Shown here piece after piece: positions 56,711 to 64,000 of a stretch of 64,000 bases of DNA (positions are counted from its first letter, which is position 1; each line of letters opens with the position of its first letter). The position numbers and the translations under genes were made by a program. The DNA is taken from assembly GCF_006365315.1 (NCBI RefSeq), contig NZ_CP040968.1, positions 930,001 through 994,000 of the forward strand, read 5' to 3'. This DNA comes from Candidatus Methylopumilus universalis. GTDB taxonomy: Bacteria; Pseudomonadota; Gammaproteobacteria; Burkholderiales; Methylophilaceae. A model generated the notes under the pieces. The model had not been told where the DNA came from. It made no database searches and saw nothing but the letters and a program-made list of their open reading frames with translations.

Positions 56711-58261
56711 CTAAACCTGAGGATGGGCACGTTCTAATTTGGATTGGAGTTTATTTAATCCATTGATATAAGCTTTTGCAGATGCAATCACAATGTCTGT
56801 ATCAGCACCTTGACCATTCACAATTCGACCGCCTTTTGCCAATCTCACGGTCACTTCACCTTGAGCATCCGTTCCGCTTGTGATGTTATTCACAGAATAA
56901 AGTTGAAGTTCTGAACCTGAGTTTGCAATTTTTTCGATAGCTTTAAATGTAGCATCCACAGGACCGCCGCCAGAAGATTCAGCCATCACCTCTTTGCCAT
57001 TTTCGGAAATTTTAATGACCGCGTGAGGGGTTGTGCCTGTTTCTGACATTGTTTTTAAATGAATTAACTTATAATGCTCTATCGCTTCAGAGGTGTATTC
57101 TTCGCTCACAAGGGCATGAAGGTCTTCATCAAAAATTTCGGATTTTTTATCTGCTAAATCTTTAAATCTTGCAAATGCGGCATTAATAATATCTTCTGAT
57201 TGAATGTCGATGCCCAATTCTTGGAGTCTTGTTTTAAATGCATTACGACCAGACAACTTTCCAAGTGAGATCTTATTTGCTCCCCAACCTACATCTTGCG
57301 CACGCATAATTTCATAGGTTTCTCTATGTTTTAAAACGCCGTCTTGATGGATGCCAGATTCATGCGCAAAAGCATTTGCACCTACAATCGCCTTATTGGG
57401 CTGAACAGGGTAGCCTGTAATTGTTGAAACCAATCTCGAAGTCGGCACAATTTGTGTGGTATCGATACTCGTAGTTAAATTAAATAGATCTTTTCTGGTT
57501 TTAACCGCCATCACGATTTCTTCTAGACTTGCATTGCCCGCTCTTTCGCCCAATCCATTAATCGTACATTCAACTTGTCTCGCGCCATTCATCACTGCTG
57601 CAAGTGAATTTGCAACTGCCATACCTAGATCATTATGACAATGGGTGGACCATATAACTTTTGAAGAGTTTTCAACTTGTTGAATGAGGGCCTTCATACG
57701 CTCGCCCCAAACACCTGGGATTGAATACCCAACCGTATCGGGCACGTTGATTGTTTTAGCGCCAACTTTAATCACAGCATTAAACACTTTAACAAGAAAA
57801 TCCATTTCAGATCGCACCGCATCTTCAGCAGAAAACTCGACATCGTCGGTATATTCCAAAGACCATTTCACAGCCTGAACCGCCCGATCTAAGACTTCAT
57901 CTTCTGACATACGGAGTTTATTTTCCATATGAATTTTGCTAGTCGCAATGAAGGTATGGATACGTCCTTTTTTTGCATGTTGAATAGCTTCGCCAGCTTT
58001 GCGAATATCATTTTCAACAGCGCGAGCTAATGAGCATACAGTCGACTCTTTAATGTTTTTTGCAACAGCGCTTATAGAGTTAAAGTCTCCAGGGCTTGCA
58101 GCTGCGAAGCCCGCCTCAATGACATCGACACCAAGTTTCTCAAGCTGCCTTGCAATACGCAACTTTTCTTCCTGTGTCATCGATGCACCAGGGCTCTGCT
58201 CCCCGTCCCTTAAGGTGGTATCAAAAATGATGAGTTTGTTATTTTGTATTTCTTGTTGCAT
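56711..58261 (-). CDS. leuA: 2-isopropylmalate synthase
   Basis: 516 residues: catalytic TIM barrel ([41 protein letters not shown]) and C-terminal leucine-sensing domain ([15 protein letters not shown]). First step of leucine synthesis. It starts inside pssA (23-base overlap) with AAGG as ribosome-binding site, so no leader-peptide attenuator is possible directly upstream. Confidence 0.97.
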   Translation of the reverse strand: MQQEIQNNKLIIFDTTLRDGEQSPGASMTQEEKLRIARQLEKLGVDVIEAGFAAASPGDFNSISAVAKNIKESTVCSLARAVENDIRKAGEAIQHAKKGRIHTFIATSKIHMENKLRMSEDEVLDRAVQAVKWSLEYTDDVEFSAEDAVRSEMDFLVKVFNAVIKVGAKTINVPDTVGYSIPGVWGERMKALIQQVENSSKVIWSTHCHNDLGMAVANSLAAVMNGARQVECTINGLGERAGNASLEEIVMAVKTRKDLFNLTTSIDTTQIVPTSRLVSTITGYPVQPNKAIVGANAFAHESGIHQDGVLKHRETYEIMRAQDVGWGANKISLGKLSGRNAFKTRLQELGIDIQSEDIINAAFARFKDLADKKSEIFDEDLHALVSEEYTSEAIEHYKLIHLKTMSETGTTPHAVIKISENGKEVMAESSGGGPVDATFKAIEKIANSGSELQLYSVNNITSGTDAQGEVTVRLAKGGRIVNGQGADTDIVIASAKAYINGLNKLQSKLERAHPQV

Positions 58262-59051
58262 TCACTATTGCCTTATTCTTAAATTTAAAATTTCTAATGA
58301 AATTGAAATAGCCTGACAAGAAGTAACAACCCACTATAATAAAAATAGCTTCAGGTGGGCTATAAGAAACTAATACAAATGCCAAAATGACCAATAGAAT
58401 AGCGACGAATGGAACGCTATTTCTAAGATTAATATCTTTGCCACTATAGAATCTAATTTCACTTACCATGGAAAGTGCAATCACTATGGTGAGTGACCAA
58501 GAAACCCATTTCATTTTAATCATATTAAAAAAAATCTCGTTTCCACTAAAGCCATTTTCATTAGATACCCAGACAAAACTTACTAACAATGCTGCTGCTG
58601 CCGGGCTTGGTAATCCAAAAAAATATTTTTTTTCATCTCGGTCTAGTTTAACGTTGAAGCGCGCAAGTCTAAATGCTGCACAACAGCAATAAATAAAAGC
58701 TGCAATCCAGCCTAACTTACCTAACGGCTTTAATGTCCATACATATAAGATAAGTGCAGGTGCTACGCCAAATGACACCATGTCGGACAGACTATCGTAT
58801 TCGGCTCCAAAAGCACTTTCAGTATGAGTGAGTCGCGCAATACGTCCATCTAAACCATCCATAATAATGGCAATAAATATCGCAATAGCAGCGAGCTCAT
58901 ATTTCCCATTCATCGCTTGAACGATAGAATAAAATCCGGAGAATAAAGCAGCCGTTGTAATAAAATTAGGAAGCAAATAAAAAGTGTGCTTACTTATTTT
59001 ATTTCTTAATAAATCTTCTTTATTTTTTCCGATACTTTTTAACTTTTTCAT
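58239..59051 (-). CDS. pssA: CDP-diacylglycerol-serine O-phosphatidyltransferase
   Basis: A 270-residue membrane enzyme of the CDP-alcohol phosphotransferase family, making phosphatidylserine. Signature [19 protein letters not shown] then AEYDSLSD (DGx2ARx8Gx3Dx3D). About eight membrane segments. In Betaproteobacteria pssA usually precedes leuA, as here. A TATACT -10-like element lies at 59083-59088. Confidence 0.94.
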   Translation of the reverse strand: MKKLKSIGKNKEDLLRNKISKHTFYLLPNFITTAALFSGFYSIVQAMNGKYELAAIAIFIAIIMDGLDGRIARLTHTESAFGAEYDSLSDMVSFGVAPALILYVWTLKPLGKLGWIAAFIYCCCAAFRLARFNVKLDRDEKKYFFGLPSPAAAALLVSFVWVSNENGFSGNEIFFNMIKMKWVSWSLTIVIALSMVSEIRFYSGKDINLRNSVPFVAILLVILAFVLVSYSPPEAIFIIVGCYFLSGYFNFIRNFKFKNKAIVNATRNTK

Positions 59052-59082
59052 GTGTTATTTTTAATTGGAAACTCAATCTTTT

Positions 59083-59088
59083 AGTATA
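59083..59088 (-). promoter_or_regulatory. -10 element upstream of pssA
   Basis: TATACT on the minus strand, 32 bases before the pssA start, in the divergent region with tgt. No strong -35 is seen. Confidence 0.3.
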
Positions 59089-59128
59089 ACAAAGCTTTAA
59101 CGATTTCATTAATTCTAATTTATACTCA

Positions 59129-60284
<1,156 letters not shown>

Positions 60285-60320
60285 AATTAACCTTTAAAAT
60301 TAATTACCTGTAGGAATAAA

Positions 60321-60635
60321 ATGTTTATAAGTTACGCATATGCCGCTGATGCGGCTCCCACTGATCTCATGAGCTTTTTGCCATTTATCATCATTTTTGT
60401 ACTTTTTTACTTCATGTTAATTCGCCCACAAATGAAACAAGCAAAAGCCCATAAGCTTATGATTGATTCGCTCAAAAAAGACGATGAGATTGTGACCAAT
60501 GGCGGCCTGCTTGGTAAAGTAGTCAAAATCAAAGATCAGTATGTCACTGTAGAAATTGCGGCGGGCACTCAAATTCATATCCAAAAGCAATCTGTCATCA
60601 CCTTGCTGCCTAAAGGCACCATAAAATCTATCTAA
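60321..60635 (+). CDS. yajC: Preprotein translocase subunit YajC
   Basis: 104 residues; one membrane segment (about 20-40, FLPFIIIFVLFYFMLIRPQ) followed by the KAHKLMIDSLKKDDEIVTNGGLLG block. Accessory to SecDF-YidC. Immediately upstream of secD. Confidence 0.96.
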   Translation: MFISYAYAADAAPTDLMSFLPFIIIFVLFYFMLIRPQMKQAKAHKLMIDSLKKDDEIVTNGGLLGKVVKIKDQYVTVEIAAGTQIHIQKQSVITLLPKGTIKSI

Positions 60636-60662
60636 ATTCTGAAGTGATAGCTTAAGTTAAAA

Positions 60663-62516
60663 ATGAATCAATACCCTAAATGGAAGTATGGCCTTGTCTT
60701 AATTGCAATTTTTATTGGCCTTATTTACTCCGTCCCTAATTTTTTTGGGGAATCGCCTGCAGTTCAAATCATGCCTCCTAAAACATCAGATAAATTAGAT
60801 TTATCTATATTAGCTACGATTGAAGGTAGTTTAAAGCAAGCAAATCTTCCTGTTGAAGGCATTATCCAAGAACCCAATGGCATTAAAATTAAATTTGCAA
60901 ATCCTGATAACCAGCTAAAAGCTAAAGATATTCTTCAAAATGCTCTAGGTACCAACTATGTGATTGCGCTTAACTTAGTATCTAAATCACCTTCATGGCT
61001 ATCTAAAATTGGGGCTATCCCAATGTATTTAGGTTTGGATTTAAGAGGTGGCGTGCACTTTCTTCTTCAGGTCGACATGAAAGCTGCATCCGAGCAAGCG
61101 GCTGAAAGTAACCTAAATGATTTCCGCATGACTTTGAGAAAAGAACGTATTTCTTATATTGGTGCTTCAAGATTAAACGAAATTGTAAAGCTTGAATTCG
61201 ACAATCAAGAAGATCGCGAAAAAGCTAAAAAACTTATCAAAGTGAATTATCCAAATTTAGTGGTCAATGAATCTTCATCGGGAAAAGATAAAGTGCTTGA
61301 TATTAGTATGAGCGAAATGGGCAAGAAAAAAATTCAAGAATTTGCGCTCAAACAAAACTTACAAACACTTCATAACCGCATTAACGAACTTGGTGTTGCA
61401 GAACCTATTATTCAACAACAAGGTTTAGATCGAATCGTTGTGCAACTTCCGGGCGTTCAAGACACAGCAAAAGCTAAAGAAATTCTTGGCCGAACAGCGA
61501 CACTCGAAATTAGATTAGTCGACGAAGATAAAACAGATATTGCTTCATTAGAAAGCGCACAAAAAGGAAATGCACCTTTTGGAGACGATCTTTTTAAAGA
61601 TAGAGATGGCAGATCCATTCTTGTTAAGAAAAACGTATTGCTTACAGGTGAGAGAATTACTGATGCTGGGCCTGGCGTAGATCAACAATCAGGAAGGTCT
61701 GTTGTTCATGTCACACTGGACGGAAGAGGCTCAAATATATTTAAACAAGTCACACGAGAAAATGTAGGGAAGCGTTTAGCAATTCTTCTGGTCGAAAAAG
61801 GACAAACGGAAGTTGTAACAGCGCCAGTAATTCAACAAGAAATCGGTGGTGGTCGAGTACAAATTTCTGGCATGAATAGCCCGCAAGAGGCCACGGATAT
61901 ATCTCTTTTATTAAGAGCTGGGGCTCTGGCAGCGCCTATGCAAATTATTGAAGAGCGAACCGTAGGTCCAAGCATGGGTGAAGAAAATATTAAACGCGGT
62001 GTGCACTCTACCTTATGGGGTTTTGCAGCCATCTCTATCATGATGATCATTTACTACATGGCCTTTGGTGGTGTTTCTATTTTCGCGCTTGCTGTGAATT
62101 TATTATTACTAGTCGCTTTATTATCAATAATGCAAGCCACCCTAACACTTCCTGGACTAGCAGCGATTGCGTTGGCATTAGGTATGGCAATTGATGCAAA
62201 CGTTCTCATTAATGAAAGAATCAGGGAAGAGCTTAGAAATGGCAACACGCCACAAGCAAGTATTCATGCTGGTTATGATCGAGCTTTTGATACTATCCTT
62301 GACTCTAATGTCACTACTTTAATTGCAGGTCTTGCCTTATTTATGTTTGGCACAGGTCCGATTAAAGGATTTGCGGTTGTTCACGTGTTAGGCATCTTAA
62401 CTTCTATGTTCAGTGCCATTTTAGTTTCACGAGCGTTAGTAAATATTATTTATGGTTATCGTCGCAAAATTGACAAATTGTCTATTGGTCAAATTTACAA
62501 GCCACAAGAAGATTAA
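60663..62516 (+). CDS. secD: Protein translocase subunit SecD
   Basis: 617 residues, six membrane segments with the large periplasmic P1 domain between the first two. Diagnostic: LGLDLRGGVHFLLQVD, the C-terminal AIDANVLINERIREELR with proton-pathway Asp, and GTGPIKGFAVVH. Uses the proton gradient to pull exported proteins. secF starts 2 bases later. Confidence 0.97.
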   Translation: MNQYPKWKYGLVLIAIFIGLIYSVPNFFGESPAVQIMPPKTSDKLDLSILATIEGSLKQANLPVEGIIQEPNGIKIKFANPDNQLKAKDILQNALGTNYVIALNLVSKSPSWLSKIGAIPMYLGLDLRGGVHFLLQVDMKAASEQAAESNLNDFRMTLRKERISYIGASRLNEIVKLEFDNQEDREKAKKLIKVNYPNLVVNESSSGKDKVLDISMSEMGKKKIQEFALKQNLQTLHNRINELGVAEPIIQQQGLDRIVVQLPGVQDTAKAKEILGRTATLEIRLVDEDKTDIASLESAQKGNAPFGDDLFKDRDGRSILVKKNVLLTGERITDAGPGVDQQSGRSVVHVTLDGRGSNIFKQVTRENVGKRLAILLVEKGQTEVVTAPVIQQEIGGGRVQISGMNSPQEATDISLLLRAGALAAPMQIIEERTVGPSMGEENIKRGVHSTLWGFAAISIMMIIYYMAFGGVSIFALAVNLLLLVALLSIMQATLTLPGLAAIALALGMAIDANVLINERIREELRNGNTPQASIHAGYDRAFDTILDSNVTTLIAGLALFMFGTGPIKGFAVVHVLGILTSMFSAILVSRALVNIIYGYRRKIDKLSIGQIYKPQED

Positions 62517-62518
62517 TT

Positions 62519-63457
62519 ATGGAATTATTTAGAATAAAAAAAGATATCCCCTTTATGAGTTACGGCCGACTAACCACGACCATTTCTCTCATTACATTTA
62601 TTATCTCTATTGTCTTTCTGAGTTTTAAAGGTCTTAATCTTGGTGTAGATTTTACTGGTGGCACGCTTATGGAAGTAAGTTATAGCCATCCAGCCGATAT
62701 CGATAAGATTCGTCAAGTCATGGATAAAATTGACCTTAAAGATACGACGGTACAAAATTTCGGCACAAGTAAAGATGTATTGATTCGCTTACCTATTCTG
62801 CAAGATCTATCTATCGCTCAATTGTCAGAAAAAGTATCCGCGGCACTTATTGAGAGTGATAAAGATACAAAAATACAAAGAGTAGAGTCTGTGGGATCAC
62901 AAGTTGGGGAAGAGCTTTATGCAAATGGAGCACTTGCTCTCCTTCTCGTGTGCTTTGGAATTATTGCTTATCTCGCATTAAGATTTGAATGGCGTTTTGC
63001 AGTTGCTGCTGTGATTGCCAATATGCATGATGTCATTATTATTTTAGGCTTTTTTGCATTTTTCCAATGGGAATTTAACCTCACAGTCCTCGCGGCTATC
63101 CTTGCTGTCTTAGGCTATTCTGTGAATGAATCGGTTGTGGTTTTTGATCGCGTCAGAGAAAACTTTAAAAAGATGAGAAAAGCGAATGTAGTTGAAGTGA
63201 TTGATAATGCAATCACAAGAACAATGTCTCGCACTGTGATTACCCATTTGATGACTCAAACGATGGTGTGCTCGATGTTATTTTTTGGCGGGGAAACACT
63301 TCATAATTTCGCTCTAGCATTAACTATAGGTATTTTATTCGGCATCTATTCATCAGTACTTGTCGCATGTCCAGTTGCAATGTGGCTTGGCGTATCTCAA
63401 CGCAATCTCGGTCAAGTTCAACCTAAAGAAGATACGTCACAAGAAATCAATCCCTAA
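62519..63457 (+). CDS. secF: Protein translocase subunit SecF
   Basis: 312 residues, six membrane segments. GVDFTGGTLMEVSY at the N-terminus and GYSVNESVVVFDRVRENFK near residue 205 are the family signatures. Partner of SecD. Confidence 0.97.
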   Translation: MELFRIKKDIPFMSYGRLTTTISLITFIISIVFLSFKGLNLGVDFTGGTLMEVSYSHPADIDKIRQVMDKIDLKDTTVQNFGTSKDVLIRLPILQDLSIAQLSEKVSAALIESDKDTKIQRVESVGSQVGEELYANGALALLLVCFGIIAYLALRFEWRFAVAAVIANMHDVIIILGFFAFFQWEFNLTVLAAILAVLGYSVNESVVVFDRVRENFKKMRKANVVEVIDNAITRTMSRTVITHLMTQTMVCSMLFFGGETLHNFALALTIGILFGIYSSVLVACPVAMWLGVSQRNLGQVQPKEDTSQEINP

Positions 63458-63470
63458 GTTTTTTTAAACT

Positions 63471-64000
63471 TTGAATACCCTTTCTATTAGTTACCAATTT
63501 GTCATTCTTGTAGCCTTACTCGCTATAGCTGCTTTTTTCTCGCTTGCTGAAACAAGCTTAATGACTCTCAACCGCTATCGATTAAAACACTTGGTGTCTC
63601 AAGGGGATCGTGCGGCCAAGCTCACACATAAACTACTCTCTTCCCCTGCAAAGCTTTTAGGCGTTATTCTGCTTTGTAAAGAATTTGCAAGCGCTGCATC
63701 TGCAATGATTGTCACTATTATTACAGTGCGCCTCTACGGAGAAGGACAAATAGCTCTTATGGCTGGAACTCTAGTGACCACATTCTTAATTCTTATTTTT
63801 GGTGAAGTATCTCCAAAGGTTATTGCAGCTTCCAAACCAGAAAGATTTGCATTTTTTAGTAGCTATATACTCTTCCCTCTTTTAAAAATTCTCTATCCGA
63901 TAGTTGCTCTAGTTAACTTTTTTGTATTAAGTTTTGTAAAACTATTTAATGTGAAAATTGATTTGAATAATAATCTTCATGCAATATCGATGGATGAGTT
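63471..64000 (+). CDS. CNNM/DUF21 transporter-associated protein, N-terminal part
   Basis: The frame opens with TTG at 63471, 13 bases after secF, and runs off the window end (177 residues visible). The first membrane segment is followed by LAETSLMTLNRYRLKHLVSQG, the DUF21/CNNM signature, and by two more membrane segments with FGEVSPKVIAASKPERF. Members of this HlyC/CorC family carry CBS domains after this point. Probably an ion exporter or its regulator; the part that would decide is outside. Confidence 0.85.
   Translation, partial: MNTLSISYQFVILVALLAIAAFFSLAETSLMTLNRYRLKHLVSQGDRAAKLTHKLLSSPAKLLGVILLCKEFASAASAMIVTIITVRLYGEGQIALMAGTLVTTFLILIFGEVSPKVIAASKPERFAFFSSYILFPLLKILYPIVALVNFFVLSFVKLFNVKIDLNNNLHAISMDE

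Noticed and set aside
58239-58261. Leader peptide or attenuator before leuA
   Set aside because: leuA begins inside pssA with its own ribosome-binding site; there is no leader region.
63460-63475. AAGTTT-TTTT-AAACTT palindrome after secF as terminator
   Set aside because: Short, AT-only stem and the next gene begins at once; little support.

Overview
This 64-kb window reads as ordinary chromosome of a small-genome, AT-rich betaproteobacterium. The best guess is a streamlined aquatic methylotroph of the Methylophilaceae (OM43 / Candidatus Methylopumilus type). That guess rests on the low GC, very tight packing (no gene-free stretch above about 150 bases), heavy use of TTG starts, betaproteobacterial gene orders (lolB-ispE-tRNA-Gln-prs-rplY-pth-ychF; pcnB-folK-dNK-panB-panC; mogA/thiL/pgpA/cinA/recA/recX/alaS/lysC) and general protein character. 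No methanol-oxidation gene lies in the window, so the methylotroph label is inference. I see no insertion sequence, prophage, CRISPR array or toxin-antitoxin pair.

Layout. 1-7.1 kb: the 3' part of ubiB and a sodium:solute symporter, facing a minus-strand operon of an ABC exporter with Gld-like subunits, a DUF4340 protein and mutM. 7.2-14.1 kb: a long plus-strand run for envelope and translation functions (TPR protein, lolB, ispE, tRNA-Gln, prs, rplY, pth, ychF, tRNA-Met). 14.1-19.3 kb: a GNAT-fold protein, an EF-hand protein, an OmpR/EnvZ pair and cysG. 19.5-30 kb: miaB-phoH-ybeY-corC, then lnt, glyQS, gmhB, plsC and a YgjP-type peptidase. 30-40 kb: an SCO protein, ilvE, a small zinc protein, murI, cobalamin adenosyltransferase, pcnB, folK, a deoxynucleoside kinase, the pantothenate genes panB/C/D, rsfS, rlmH and a photolyase. 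40-51.4 kb: mlaA, pmbA, darP, a PDZ protein, and mogA through lysC. 51.4-53.8 kb: tRNA-Ser and two tRNA-Arg genes, a glycosyltransferase and galE, then tRNA-Lys. 53.8-64 kb: ffh, a YpjD-like protein, a HAD phosphatase, leuA, pssA, tgt, yajC-secD-secF and the start of a CNNM/CorC-type protein.

Most of this is housekeeping. Items that deserve a second look: (1) panB encodes a protein that aligns without gaps to E. coli PanB over the active site but has Ser where the catalytic Glu181 should be, and lacks the GGYKVQGR and GIGAG motifs; (2) two tandem tRNA-Arg genes are identical except for the first anticodon base (ACG versus TCG); (3) recX can only reach full length from a CTG start overlapping the recA stop; (4) a perfect 14-bp terminator hairpin abuts the pth start codon; (5) three convergent gene pairs share a 4-base CTAA/TTAG stop overlap; (6) the tRNA-Met T-loop departs from TTCRA at positions 54 and 58.
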